Shown here: positions 35,087 through 44,637 of the stretch, in pieces
Numbering within the stretch: the first letter of the stretch is position 1
Layout of the letters: every line of letters begins with the position of its first letter
The notes under the pieces: model-generated
Seen by the model: the letters and a program-made list of their open reading frames with translations, nothing else
Told to the model about the DNA's origin: nothing
The model's database searches: none
Translations under genes and position numbers: made by a program
From: Desulfovibrio sp. JC010
GTDB taxonomy: Bacteria; Desulfobacterota; Desulfovibrionia; Desulfovibrionales; Desulfovibrionaceae
Assembly (NCBI RefSeq): GCF_010470675.1
Contig: NZ_VOIQ01000001.1
Location: 248,001-312,000 of the forward strand
DNA length: 64,000 bases
Direction of reading: 5' to 3'

Positions 35087-38000
35087 TTGTCCTTTAATAT
35101 CTCAGAGTGGACCCGCATTACCCACGACCAAACTCCTGTTTATATACGACCGGAATCCCCGGACTGGTTTGTTCCCACCCCTTCCGGCGATGCCCTGCTG
35201 GACAGTCTTCAGCAGACCCCCGGCAAAGAACTTTCAGTTGACGATAAACGTTTCCTCATGCGCTTACCCGATGCGGTTGAAACCACCTATCCCGGAAGAT
35301 ATGAACTGCTGCAAACCGACACCCTGCGCGAGCTATGGTTTCACATCACGGACAACTGTAATATGTCCTGCTCTCACTGCCTGTTCTCCTCCTCCCCGCA
35401 GGCCAAACGGGAATTGCCTACCGAGCGAGTGCTGGAACTGACCGATCAGGCGGAAAAACTGGGCTGTAAAATGTTTGCCCTTACCGGAGGAGAGCCACTG
35501 GTCCACAAGGGGCTGGGTGAAATCCTGACCCGCATGCTGGAGATTGAATCCAGTCACGTGGCCGTGCTGACCAACGGACTGTCCGTGGAAAAATTCTTTT
35601 CCAAACACAGTTATGATTTCAACCGTCTGCACTTGCAGATCAGCGTGGACGGCATCGGCAAGACCCACGACAAGCTGCGCGGCAAGGGCATGTTTGCGGC
35701 TCTTGAAAAATCCCTCAATTGGCTTTCAGATGCAGGTATTCCCTTCACCCTCTCCATGTGCGTGACCAGGGACAATGTGAAAGAAATGCAGGACGTGGTG
35801 GAATTCGCCGCCAGAACCGGAGCTTCCAACGTTCATTTCATGTGGTATTTCGTGCGCGGGCGTGGAGAACCCAAACAGTTCGTCAAACCGGAAAAGATAT
35901 ACCCGCACCTGCTGGAAGCATGGGAAGCAGGCGAACGCACCGGGGTGACCATCGATAACGTGGAAGCGGTCAAAAGTATGATTTTTGCCCCCTGCGGCAC
36001 TGTGCACGACGGGTCAACCGCCGGGTGGGAATCTCTGGCTGTCGGACCGGATGAGAATCTTTACCCTTCCGCCGCCACTGTGGGCATCGACAAGCTAGCC
36101 ACCTGTATTAATGATGATTTAGAACAGGCATGGAAAGAAAGCAGCGCACTTGACGAACTGCGCAAGAGCAGTGGGAAAGACCTCCCGACACCATTCAAAC
36201 TGCTGCTTGGCGGCGGTGACACCGACCACAGCTACATGCACAGGAAAAGCTTCATCGGCGATGATCCGTACAGCGAACTTTACGAAAAGCTGGCCCTTGA
36301 ACTGATTTCCCGCAAGGCTGCCCAGTCGCAGCCGCACGACACCCCGAAGCTGTTGCTGAAAATGGGCGACAGGCTGGACCGCTGCTCCGGACACGGCGCA
36401 GTGGCCCTGACCCACACCAACTGTCTGCTGGCCGTGGCCGGGAACAACAGCCTTGCGGTGGTCAAAGATTTCTACACTGAAGCGGCAGATACAGCCAAAG
36501 AAGATATCCTCAACCCGGCCTGCTACGACCCTGCGCTCATGGATCACATTCCTGAAAGATACCGCTTCCGGGGCTACGGATGCGGCTCCCCGATCATGGA
36601 TGCAGAAATTACCGAAGGTGAACATGTGATCGATCTCGGCAGCGGGCGCGGTATTGAATGTTTCATTGCTTCTAAAATGACCGGACCGGAGGGCAAAGTA
36701 ACCGGAATCGACATGCTCGATCCCATGCTGAACCATGCCCGCGAAGGGCAATCCGCAGTTGCCGCAAAGCTCGGCTACGACAACATGGATTTCCGCAAGG
36801 GCTACCTTGAGATCCTGCCCCTTGATGATGACGCAGCCGACCTGCTGCTCTCCAACTGCGTACTCAACCTCTCCACGGACAAGCGGCGCACCTTTGCTGA
36901 AATGTTCCGGGTGCTGGCCCCCGGAGGCAGGCTGACCATCTCCGATGTGGTCTGCGAGACTGAACCCGGCCCGGAGATCCGCAATGACGACACCCTGCAC
37001 GGAGAATGCATCGCCGGAGCCCAGACCCAGAAAAACCTCTGCGGCCTGCTGGAGGAAGCGGGATTCGAATCCCTGATCATGATCAAACGGTTCCCCTACC
37101 GCACTGTGGGCGGACACCAGTTCTTCTCGCTGACCTTCTCCGCCCGCAAGCCCATGGAGTCCGAAACAGTAAAGGCCGTTTACCGCGGACCGCTGAAGAC
37201 TGCCGTCACCCCCGGCGGCAATATCCTCATTCCCGGAACCGTGACCGAACTGCCCCAGCAGGAAGCCAACCTGCTCGGCGAACAGCTGTTCATTATAAAT
37301 AATGAGGGTGCGGTGGATAATATTTTCATCGGCGAATCCTGCTGCTGCCCCACCCCGGACTCCTTTGACAAGCCGGAACCGGAAAAGCAGCCCGCACACG
37401 GCCACGTTTCCCTGAAAAGCATGGAAGGATGCATGGTCTGCGGGGCACAGCTGGAATACCTGACCGAATACCGGGAAATGACCTGCGCTTTCTGCGGTGA
37501 AACCCATGAGGCCAACGGACATTGTGTGGACGGACATTTTGTCTGCGATAAATGCCACAGCGAAGACGGCATGGCCGTGTTGCCCCATCTGCTGAAAGCC
37601 AGCACAGAGACAGATTTAATTGAACTGATGCAGAAAGCCCGCAACCATCCGGCCATCCCCATGCACGGACCGGAGCATCATGCCCTTGTTCCGGGTGTAA
37701 TTACCGCTGCTTACAGAAATTGCGGCGGGGGTATTGACGACAGGGTCATAGATACGGCAATATCGCGCGGCGCGAAAGTCGCTGGAGGTTTCTGCGGATT
37801 CATGGGAGTCTGCGGAGCAGCCATCGGCGTAGGTGCGGCCATGAGTGCAATACTGGAAGCAACCCCGTTAACAGCGTGCGAACGCTCCATTGCCCAGAAA
37901 GGGACCCTCGCAGCCCTTAAATTAATTGCAGACATAGAAGCCGCCCGTTGCTGCCAGCGTGACTGCTGGCTGGCCCTGAAGGCCGCTGCTCAGGTATCCG

Positions 38001-38173
38001 AAGAGGTTCTGGGCTTGCGGTTAAAGGCGGATGCGCATATACTGTGTGATCAAATGAAAACTAATAAAGAGTGCATGGGACGAAATTGCCCGGTAATACG
38101 AAACAGTAAGGGTAATCAACCTCCCGTGATACAACTTCTGGGGTCGATAGCAGATTCTGAAAAAAAAGTTTAA
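35087..38173 (+). CDS. Radical SAM / methyltransferase / DUF5714 fusion protein
   Basis: A 1028-residue multidomain protein starting at TTG behind AAGGAG. Order: a PqqD-like segment (15-75); a radical SAM core with C91-x3-C95-x2-C98 and the GGEP motif near 144; an ArsM-like SAM methyltransferase (about 490-680) with VIDLGSGRGIECFIAS; a CCC motif near 747; a four-Cys zinc-ribbon region (780-830); and a C-terminal DUF5714-type domain with GGFCGFMGVCGAAIG. The family may modify or methylate a substrate such as a metalloid or peptide; function is unknown. All motifs are intact. It follows comF by 74 nt. Confidence 0.8.
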   Translation: MSFNISEWTRITHDQTPVYIRPESPDWFVPTPSGDALLDSLQQTPGKELSVDDKRFLMRLPDAVETTYPGRYELLQTDTLRELWFHITDNCNMSCSHCLFSSSPQAKRELPTERVLELTDQAEKLGCKMFALTGGEPLVHKGLGEILTRMLEIESSHVAVLTNGLSVEKFFSKHSYDFNRLHLQISVDGIGKTHDKLRGKGMFAALEKSLNWLSDAGIPFTLSMCVTRDNVKEMQDVVEFAARTGASNVHFMWYFVRGRGEPKQFVKPEKIYPHLLEAWEAGERTGVTIDNVEAVKSMIFAPCGTVHDGSTAGWESLAVGPDENLYPSAATVGIDKLATCINDDLEQAWKESSALDELRKSSGKDLPTPFKLLLGGGDTDHSYMHRKSFIGDDPYSELYEKLALELISRKAAQSQPHDTPKLLLKMGDRLDRCSGHGAVALTHTNCLLAVAGNNSLAVVKDFYTEAADTAKEDILNPACYDPALMDHIPERYRFRGYGCGSPIMDAEITEGEHVIDLGSGRGIECFIASKMTGPEGKVTGIDMLDPMLNHAREGQSAVAAKLGYDNMDFRKGYLEILPLDDDAADLLLSNCVLNLSTDKRRTFAEMFRVLAPGGRLTISDVVCETEPGPEIRNDDTLHGECIAGAQTQKNLCGLLEEAGFESLIMIKRFPYRTVGGHQFFSLTFSARKPMESETVKAVYRGPLKTAVTPGGNILIPGTVTELPQQEANLLGEQLFIINNEGAVDNIFIGESCCCPTPDSFDKPEPEKQPAHGHVSLKSMEGCMVCGAQLEYLTEYREMTCAFCGETHEANGHCVDGHFVCDKCHSEDGMAVLPHLLKASTETDLIELMQKARNHPAIPMHGPEHHALVPGVITAAYRNCGGGIDDRVIDTAISRGAKVAGGFCGFMGVCGAAIGVGAAMSAILEATPLTACERSIAQKGTLAALKLIADIEAARCCQRDCWLALKAAAQVSEEVLGLRLKADAHILCDQMKTNKECMGRNCPVIRNSKGNQPPVIQLLGSIADSEKKV

Positions 38174-38180
38174 TTCGTAC

Positions 38181-38210
38181 TTGACTTTTCCACCTAGATA
38201 CGAATATCTT
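38181..38210 (+). promoter_or_regulatory. Promoter of rplU operon
   Basis: TTGACT at 38181-38186 and TATCTT at 38205-38210 are 18 nt apart, about 33 nt ahead of the rplU start codon, a sigma-70 type arrangement right after the previous gene. Confidence 0.5.
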
Positions 38211-38242
38211 CCCCTCTCTTACGTGACGGAGGTAAGTAAAAA

Positions 38243-38554
38243 ATGTATGCAATAATTGAGACTGGCGGCAAGCAGTTCCGCGTTGAAGAAGGTCTGGAAC
38301 TCAATGTCCAGAAAATGGACGCTGAAGCAGGCACAAAAGTCGATCTGGATAAAATTCTTCTTATTGGTCAGGGCGAAGACGTTAAAATCGGTGCACCTTA
38401 TGTTGAAGGTGCAAAGGTTTCCTGCTCCATCGTAGAACACGGTCGTGATAAAAAGATCGTTGTTTTCAAGAAAAGACGCAGGAAAGACTCTCAGACCAAA
38501 CAGGGTCATCGTCAGGACTACACCAGAATCAAAGTGGAAGCCATTCAGGCTTAA
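38243..38554 (+). CDS. rplU: 50S ribosomal protein L21
   Basis: A 103-residue large-subunit protein with the standard start MYAIIETGGKQFRVEEG and the C-terminal KKRRRKDSQTKQGHRQDY block that contacts 23S rRNA. GGAGG precedes the ATG. First gene of the conserved rplU-rpmA-obgE set. Confidence 0.98.
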   Translation: MYAIIETGGKQFRVEEGLELNVQKMDAEAGTKVDLDKILLIGQGEDVKIGAPYVEGAKVSCSIVEHGRDKKIVVFKKRRRKDSQTKQGHRQDYTRIKVEAIQA

Positions 38555-38587
38555 GCTTGACGACAGAACCTACTAAGGAGGCTAATA

Positions 38588-38857
38588 ATGGCTCATAAGA
38601 AAGCGGGCGGTAGCTCGAAGAACGGTCGCGATAGTAATGCCCAAAGACGTGGTGTTAAACGTTTCGGTGGTCAGGAAGTACTGGCTGGCAACATTCTCGT
38701 TCGCCAGGTTGGTAGTAAAGTCCACGCAGGTACAAACGTAGGCACCGGTAAAGACTGGACCCTGTTTGCACTGGTTGACGGTGTTGTGAAGTACGAAAAG
38801 TACATTCGCAAAAACCGCGTAAAAACCAGAGTACACATCGTTCCTGCAGAAGCCTAG
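38588..38857 (+). CDS. rpmA: 50S ribosomal protein L27
   Basis: An 89-residue protein with the family start [17 protein letters not shown] and [16 protein letters not shown]. Its N-terminal tail reaches the peptidyl transferase centre. It has no Firmicutes-type N-terminal cleavage extension. AAGGAGG precedes the ATG; a hairpin terminator separates it from obgE. Confidence 0.98.
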   Translation: MAHKKAGGSSKNGRDSNAQRRGVKRFGGQEVLAGNILVRQVGSKVHAGTNVGTGKDWTLFALVDGVVKYEKYIRKNRVKTRVHIVPAEA

Positions 38858-38881
38858 AAATCAGGCGAAAGCACTTTTTCA

Positions 38882-38919
38882 GGCAGGGGTCGCATTAAAC
38901 TATGCGTCCCCTGCCTTTT
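38882..38919 (+). terminator. Terminator or attenuator between rpmA and obgE
   Basis: A 14-bp stem with one mismatch (38882-38895 with 38902-38915) and TTTT. It lies inside the usual operon, so partial read-through into obgE is expected. Confidence 0.75.
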
Positions 38920-38939
38920 CGTGTTTTGCCGGGGGTGGT

Positions 38940-39998
38940 ATGAAATTTATAGATGAAGCAACAATTACTGTTCGCTCCGGCAAGGGCGGCAACGGCTGCG
39001 TGGCCTTCCGCCGCGAGCGCTTCCTGCCTAAGGGCGGCCCCAGCGGCGGTGACGGCGGCAAGGGCGGCGACCTCATTCTGCGCGGCAGCTCCAAGCTGCT
39101 GACCCTTTATGACTTCAGACTCAAAAGAGTCTACGAAGCCAGAAACGGAGAGCAGGGACAGGGCCGTGACAAATACGGCAAGGGTGCCGATAACCTGATC
39201 GTCGATCTCCCGCTCGGCACACTAGTTTATGAAGTGAACACCGAAGACGGCAGCGAAAAACTCATCGCCGACCTGACTGAAGAAGGCCGTGAAATGGTCA
39301 TCTGTAAAGGCGGCGACGGCGGACGCGGCAACATCCACTTCAAGTCCTCCACCAATCAGGCCCCGCGTCAGGCTGAGGAAGGGTTCCCCGGAGAGGAAAA
39401 ACGCATCCGTCTGCAGCTAAAAATCATTGCGGACGTAGGTCTGCTCGGTCTGCCCAACGCGGGTAAATCAACTTTTATTTCCAAAATTTCCGCTGCGAAA
39501 CCGAAAATCGCAGCCTACCCTTTCACCACCCTTGTGCCCAACCTCGGCGTGGTGGATGATGACATGGGCAGCAAGCTGGTCATCGCCGATATTCCCGGCC
39601 TGATTGAAGGTGCCAGCGAAGGTCTGGGACTGGGTCACCGTTTCCTCAAGCACGTGGAACGGACCAGATTCCTCGTCCATATCCTCAGTGCCGAAGACTT
39701 GAGCCTTGAAGATCCGCTGGACGGCTTCAACATGCTCGACGAAGAACTGCGCATCTTTGATGAGGAGATGGCCGAAAAAACCCAGCTGCGGGTCATCAAC
39801 AAAATCGACCTGCTCTCCGAAGAGGACCTTGCATCCATCAAGGCCAAAGCCGAAGAAGCAGGACAGAAGATCTATTTCATATCCGCCCTGCACAGCGACG
39901 GGGTTCAGGAACTCCTGAGCGACATGTGGGACAGATTCAAAGCCATGAATCAAGAGGAAGCAGATGAGCAGGACGAACAACAGGATTCAGACTCTTAA
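38940..39998 (+). CDS. obgE: GTPase ObgE/CgtA
   Basis: A 352-residue ribosome-associated GTPase. The Gly-rich Obg fold comes first (MKFIDEATITVRSGKGG, with the RGNIHFKSSTNQAPRQAEEG segment), then the G domain with G1 LPNAGKST near 166, G3 DIPGLIEGA and G4 NKID. The C-terminal tail is short and acidic. It acts in ribosome assembly and stress control. It overlaps the start of proB by 35 nt. Confidence 0.97.
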   Translation: MKFIDEATITVRSGKGGNGCVAFRRERFLPKGGPSGGDGGKGGDLILRGSSKLLTLYDFRLKRVYEARNGEQGQGRDKYGKGADNLIVDLPLGTLVYEVNTEDGSEKLIADLTEEGREMVICKGGDGGRGNIHFKSSTNQAPRQAEEGFPGEEKRIRLQLKIIADVGLLGLPNAGKSTFISKISAAKPKIAAYPFTTLVPNLGVVDDDMGSKLVIADIPGLIEGASEGLGLGHRFLKHVERTRFLVHILSAEDLSLEDPLDGFNMLDEELRIFDEEMAEKTQLRVINKIDLLSEEDLASIKAKAEEAGQKIYFISALHSDGVQELLSDMWDRFKAMNQEEADEQDEQQDSDS

Positions 39999-41106
39999 GG
40001 AAGCCAAACGCGTTGTTGTAAAAATCGGCAGTGCGGTGCTGACCACGGACGAGGGAATCAACCTCGGCCTGATCTGCCGCCTTGCCGACCAGCTGGCCAC
40101 CCTGCATGAGCGCGGGGTGGATATCGTGCTGGTCTCCTCCGGTGCGGTCGCTGCCGGACGCAACTCCATCCCGTCCGGTGCCAAGCTGGACGACCTGCCT
40201 GCCCGTCAGGCTGCTTCGGCCATCGGCCAGTCCCGGCTCATGCACGAGTATGACGAGACTTTCCGCCGCTTCGGTCTGGTAACCTCCCAGGTACTGCTCA
40301 CCCGTGACGACCTCAAGCACCGGGACCGCTTCCTCAATGCCCGCAACACCCTTTCAAGACTGCTTGAATGGCGGGTTATCCCCATCATCAACGAGAACGA
40401 CACCGTGGCCGTTCAGGAACTGGAATTCGGTGATAACGACACCCTCGCCAGCCTGATTCTCAACGTGGTTGAAGCGGACCTGTTCATCAACCTCACTTCC
40501 GCTGACGGTGTTTTCGACAAGAACCCGGACAAGAATCCCGATGCCAAGCCGCTGGCCTGCATTGAAAACGTCCACGACCTCGACCTTGACGCCATGTGCG
40601 ACGGCAAAACCGCCGTGGGTTCCGGGGGTATGTTCTCCAAGATGCGCGCGGCCAACCGTGCGGCGCAGCTTGGCGTACCGACACTGATTCTCGCGGGCAA
40701 AGAGCGCATGATCATCGAGCGCGTCTTCAACGGCGAAGAGTGCGGCACATGGATCGTACCGGACGAAAAGTCCGTTTCCCGGCGCAAATACTGGCTGGCT
40801 TACCACTGCGATCCCGCAGGGGACCTGATCATTGATGAAGGTGCGGAAAAAGCCCTGCTTTCAGGCGGTAAGAGCCTGCTGCCCGCAGGTGTTGCCGAAG
40901 TGGACGGCAAATTCAAGGCCGGAGAACTTGTGCGCGTGGTCAACAAGGCCGGAAAATCTGTTGCTGTGGGTCTGAGCTGCTATAGCTCCAATGACATGGT
41001 CAAGATCATGGGCAGCAAGTCCTGCAATATCGAATCGATATTAGGCAAATGCCCCTACCCGGAAGCCATTCACCGCGACAATCTTTTGCTGGACGCTGCT
41101 TTATAG
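39964..41106 (+). CDS. proB: Glutamate 5-kinase
   Basis: A 380-residue enzyme for the first step of proline synthesis. The amino acid kinase domain starts RVVVKIGSAVLTTDEG, with SSGAVAAGRN, NENDTVAVQELEFGDND and GTGGM-like VGSGGMFSKM segments; a PUA domain follows at about 280-375. The ATG at 39964 lies 35 nt inside obgE with GAGGAAG ahead, giving tight coupling. The terminator at 41229 ends the unit. Confidence 0.95.
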   Translation: MSRTNNRIQTLKEAKRVVVKIGSAVLTTDEGINLGLICRLADQLATLHERGVDIVLVSSGAVAAGRNSIPSGAKLDDLPARQAASAIGQSRLMHEYDETFRRFGLVTSQVLLTRDDLKHRDRFLNARNTLSRLLEWRVIPIINENDTVAVQELEFGDNDTLASLILNVVEADLFINLTSADGVFDKNPDKNPDAKPLACIENVHDLDLDAMCDGKTAVGSGGMFSKMRAANRAAQLGVPTLILAGKERMIIERVFNGEECGTWIVPDEKSVSRRKYWLAYHCDPAGDLIIDEGAEKALLSGGKSLLPAGVAEVDGKFKAGELVRVVNKAGKSVAVGLSCYSSNDMVKIMGSKSCNIESILGKCPYPEAIHRDNLLLDAAL

Positions 41107-41108
41107 TA

Positions 41109-41205
41109 TTGATGCGCTACGCGCTTTTTGTTTAAAAGATTTCGCCTCCGGCGGCTTAAGGGACTAAGCCCCTTAAGAATCCCTAGTAGGGCTTCGCCGC
41201 TAGCT
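41109..41205. repeat. Structured intergenic repeat, copy B
   Basis: Begins TTGATGCGCTACGCGC, then TTTCGCCTCCGGCGGC, a hairpin whose arms are CTTAAGGGAC and GCCCCTTAAG, then GAATCCCTAGTAGGGCTTCG. The flanks match copy A (7972-8050) but the hairpin sequence differs in both arms. It lies after proB. The 293-nt gap to the next gene also holds a terminator and an AT-rich stretch. Confidence 0.7.
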
Positions 41206-41228
41206 TATAAAACCCACTTTCTATTTTA

Positions 41229-41261
41229 AGGACAGGTCTTCACGGCCTGTCCTATTTTTTT
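41229..41261 (+). terminator. Terminator of obgE-proB unit
   Basis: An 8-bp AGGACAGG/CCTGTCCT stem (41229-41236 with 41246-41253) followed by seven T residues. Confidence 0.85.
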
Positions 41262-41399
41262 GCCTGATAATTATGCCGTGAACGTATCAATTATTTTAAT
41301 AAATATTTTTATCATATAAACATAAAGATTTCATAAGAGCATCCGATTATTTAAGCAATACCAGAAATATTTCTATTCAATCATGAGGATTAGCGGGAA

Positions 41400-42563
41400 A
41401 TGCGTATTTCATCCTTCGGACAAAACAATATACAGCAGTCAACCGGATTCAAGTTCGCCAATTCCAAAAATGAAGCCTCAGGCGAGCTGAAAACAACGCC
41501 CATTTCTGCCGACGATCTGGAACCCCGTAAAATTTCCAAGAACAGCATTGAATACCAGCTTGAAAATACCATGCGGGAATCTTCTAAATTCCTGAAAGAT
41601 GGGCTGGATAAAATTTTCGACAATGGCGAAAAACTGCTCGCAGGGCGAAACAGTGCAGAATATGAGCAGCATATCAACGACCTGAGCAAAGCCATCCAAA
41701 GTCAGGATTTTAAAAGTGCTGAAGCACTGATCGATAGATTCTACAACGGCGACACAAGCAAGATAATTACCCGCGTTGAAAACCTTGCCAAAGCAGCAGA
41801 AGATAATTTCTGGCAGACTCTTGAAGACAATCTCGGATTCCTGAAAAATGACGGTCTGAAATGGACCATGTACGTTGACGGCAAGGAGAGGGACGACCTT
41901 TCCACCTTGGACCTTGCCATGATGGCCATTGAAAAATCCCGCACCGAAGTGGATAAGTTCTCCTCAGAGGATTTAAGCGATCTTGTCAGTGCCACCCGTG
42001 ACGGGGCCGTTGCCCATGCCAAGAGCAAGCTGGATAATGCCGGACAGAACAAATATTCCGAAGATGCCGCCAGTGTAACCCACGCAGCCACGGATTACGC
42101 CAAAGGTAAAATTTTCAGAACAGACGATTCCAACTACGCCGAGGATGAAGAAGTCCTCAAAGACATAGACGAACTTTATCACAACGAGGGTCTTTCCGAA
42201 GAACAGATGGAAAGGCTGCGTCATCAGAATACCCGCAAAGCAGATAAATTCACTGCATTTATGCGCGGCAGAACAGAATCCTTTGAAGAAGAATTCAGCA
42301 GACTAAAGCTTGAAGCCAGCCCGAGGGTGGTGGAGAAAGTGAACAACCCCGGAAAACAGAGCCAAACGGCTTTAACACCCATCGAACAACAGCTGAAAAG
42401 CGGAATTGATCCGAACCTGCTGCATCTTTCCCCGCAAAACAACGCCACCCGGCAGGCCATATACTCCCCTGTAAAAATCACCGAGTTGTATGGTAATGAG
42501 AAAGAAGCGCAGTTCAACTTCCAGCGCAACACTGATGCGAACGTCTTAAACGGATGGATTTAG
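41400..42563 (+). CDS. Large cytoplasmic protein of unknown function
   Basis: A 387-residue, charged, mostly helical protein with no signal peptide, membrane span or cysteine. The N-terminus MRISSFGQNNIQQSTGF is of low complexity; the centre has Lys/Glu/Asp-rich helices, and the end reads NTDANVLNGWI. I recognise no domain. GAGG lies before the ATG. It stands alone, convergent with the channel gene, with a 4-nt overlap at their ends. An AT-rich upstream region from 41262 to 41399 probably holds its promoter. Confidence 0.7.
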   Translation: MRISSFGQNNIQQSTGFKFANSKNEASGELKTTPISADDLEPRKISKNSIEYQLENTMRESSKFLKDGLDKIFDNGEKLLAGRNSAEYEQHINDLSKAIQSQDFKSAEALIDRFYNGDTSKIITRVENLAKAAEDNFWQTLEDNLGFLKNDGLKWTMYVDGKERDDLSTLDLAMMAIEKSRTEVDKFSSEDLSDLVSATRDGAVAHAKSKLDNAGQNKYSEDAASVTHAATDYAKGKIFRTDDSNYAEDEEVLKDIDELYHNEGLSEEQMERLRHQNTRKADKFTAFMRGRTESFEEEFSRLKLEASPRVVEKVNNPGKQSQTALTPIEQQLKSGIDPNLLHLSPQNNATRQAIYSPVKITELYGNEKEAQFNFQRNTDANVLNGWI

Positions 42564-43312
42564 CCGGAATCAGCATTCTCTTCTTTACCATTCCCGGCCC
42601 CATCCAAACTCTTCTGCGAAAGAAATGCACCCAAAATTCCAGCGATGAATACAGCCAGATACATCTGCCCGAACAGCCCCTGCAGGATAGCAAGGGAACG
42701 AGCCATGAATGACACGGGCAGGATATCCCCATAGCCCACGGTAAGCATGGTTACATAGCTGAAGTAGGTCAAAGCCCCCCGAATGGCGAAGACATTGTCA
42801 GATAGATCAATACCGGAAAAAGAGCCGTCTTTGAAAATTTCGCAAAGACTGTAGGCATCGGACCAGACCAGTCCGGCCAGCATATAGATACAGATAGCCC
42901 CGGAAATCAGATCGCGGGTCACTCTTTTCTGCCGCCACATGAACCGCTGGATTCCCCAGATAGCAATGAGCAGCATGAGCATATCCGCGCATTCACTTCC
43001 AGCCAGCCAGCCCATGGCCCTTGTCCGGAAAAACATTATCGAGCTGACCAGTGAAATCCCGTAAAGAACGAAATAGGCGTAAAGCTTGACCCGGTTGACC
43101 ATAATGGCCGAGACAGCGGAAAGCAGCACCAGATAGGTATAAAAATAAAGGACCTGCTGCAAAAACAGGGAATCCCCGGCAATGGGGCTGATAAATATCT
43201 GAACCACCAGAAATCCAAGCAGGACCGTAAATTTTGACGGACTGTACTTGAAAATATGGTAGAGCCTGAACATGAACGGGCTGTATCTGAATTCTTTATT
43301 TGATTCGGGCAT
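42560..43312 (-). CDS. Voltage-independent type potassium channel
   Basis: A 250-residue membrane protein. Five N-terminal hydrophobic spans are followed by the pore loop with the selectivity filter TVGYGD near residue 196 and a last span. There is no basic S4 voltage sensor that I can see and no C-terminal RCK domain, so gating is unknown. It is predicted to carry K+ across the inner membrane. It is convergent with the unknown gene at 41400-42563. Confidence 0.85.
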   Translation of the reverse strand: MPESNKEFRYSPFMFRLYHIFKYSPSKFTVLLGFLVVQIFISPIAGDSLFLQQVLYFYTYLVLLSAVSAIMVNRVKLYAYFVLYGISLVSSIMFFRTRAMGWLAGSECADMLMLLIAIWGIQRFMWRQKRVTRDLISGAICIYMLAGLVWSDAYSLCEIFKDGSFSGIDLSDNVFAIRGALTYFSYVTMLTVGYGDILPVSFMARSLAILQGLFGQMYLAVFIAGILGAFLSQKSLDGAGNGKEENADSG

Positions 43313-43451
43313 GGACCATTATTACCTGACAACAGCACGTAATTCCAGATTTTTATGGCTGTCCTCAGTTTTCCACCTTCCCGGCGGTTGCTAAGACAGA
43401 AGATTGGGGGTAGCTTCCGTAGTTCACACCACCCCAAAGGACTTACCGCTG

Positions 43452-44630
43452 ATGGAAGCTTTATATAAAAACAAGAACTTACAGATTGTCTTTGCTGTGA
43501 CCCTCATGGCGATCATGGGTGTTTCCAGCATTATTCCCGCCCTGCCGGACATGATCCGCCAATTCGGGATATCCGCATCGACAATCGGGCTGATCTTCAC
43601 AATTTTCACCCTGCCGGGCATTCTTTTCGCGCCTCTTGCCGGAATATTTGCCGACCGTATGGGACGAAAAAAGATACTCGTGCCCTCACTGCTGATTTTC
43701 GGAATCTTCGGCACGGCCTGTTTTTTTGCCCCGGATTTTGAGTCCCTGCTCCTGCTGCGCTTTATTCAGGGCATCGGGGCTGCGGCCATCGGGGTCATCA
43801 ACCTGACCATTATCGGTGATCTTTTCAGCGGCAAGGACCGCATCAAGGCCATGGGACTCAATGCCGGGGTCCTGAGCATGGGAACAGCCATTTTCCCGGC
43901 CATTGGAGGGATTTTAGCACAGATCAGCTGGGAAGCACCTTTCCTGCTCTCGCTCAGTGCCTTGCCTCTTGCATGGCTGGTGGCTTTCAAGCTGGACAAC
44001 CCCGAACCGTCCGGCAACGGAGACTTCAAAAAATACATGAAAGCGGCCATGGAGGGCATGCGCAGCCGGGAAGTACTCAGCCTCTTCGCCATCTCGCTTT
44101 TAACCTTCATCATCCTTTACGGGCCGATTGTAACCTACCTGCCTCTGCTGCTTAATTCACGCTTTGAAGCCTCACCGCTCATGATCGGGCTGGTCATATC
44201 CAGTGCATCATTTATCACCGCGCTGGCCGCCTCGCAGATGGGCAGACTGGCCCATATCATGTCCCAGCCGCTGATGATCTCCATTTCTGCCTTTGCATAC
44301 GGCGCGGCCATGATCATGCTCCCGGCGGCGGATTCCGCACTCTGGTGCATTCTTCCGGTCTGTATGTTCGGATTGGGGCAGGGCTTGAACATGCCCAACT
44401 CCATGTCCATGCTTACTGCAATCGCCCCAATGGAACAGCGGGCTATTTTCATGTCGGTAAACGGTATGCTGCTGCGCGCGGGCCAGACCATAGCCCCTAT
44501 ACTAATGGGGCTGGTCTACTCCGGCTTCAGCCTTGAAGCGGTATTTTATGCGGGGGCGGTTGTGGCAGTAATAATCTTCATTGTTTCCACCCTGTTTTTA
44601 AGAGGCTACGAAGCGGAAACAGTGCAATAA
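43452..44630 (+). CDS. MFS transporter
   Basis: A 392-residue carrier of the major facilitator family with twelve spans. The loop 2-3 motif is GIFADRMGRKKI near residue 66, and the first span carries FAVTLMAIMGVSSIIPALP, typical of the drug/proton antiporter group. The ATG at 43452 (AAGGA about 10 nt before) is preferred to a TTG at 43404. Substrate unknown. Its end is 8 nt from the convergent PilZ gene. Confidence 0.9.
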   Translation: MEALYKNKNLQIVFAVTLMAIMGVSSIIPALPDMIRQFGISASTIGLIFTIFTLPGILFAPLAGIFADRMGRKKILVPSLLIFGIFGTACFFAPDFESLLLLRFIQGIGAAAIGVINLTIIGDLFSGKDRIKAMGLNAGVLSMGTAIFPAIGGILAQISWEAPFLLSLSALPLAWLVAFKLDNPEPSGNGDFKKYMKAAMEGMRSREVLSLFAISLLTFIILYGPIVTYLPLLLNSRFEASPLMIGLVISSASFITALAASQMGRLAHIMSQPLMISISAFAYGAAMIMLPAADSALWCILPVCMFGLGQGLNMPNSMSMLTAIAPMEQRAIFMSVNGMLLRAGQTIAPILMGLVYSGFSLEAVFYAGAVVAVIIFIVSTLFLRGYEAETVQ

Positions 44631-44637
44631 GAACAGA

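Noticed and set aside
36119-37588. 489-codon minus-strand frame
   Set aside because: It is the complement of the radical SAM fusion gene, in a GC-biased frame, without a ribosome site or family features.
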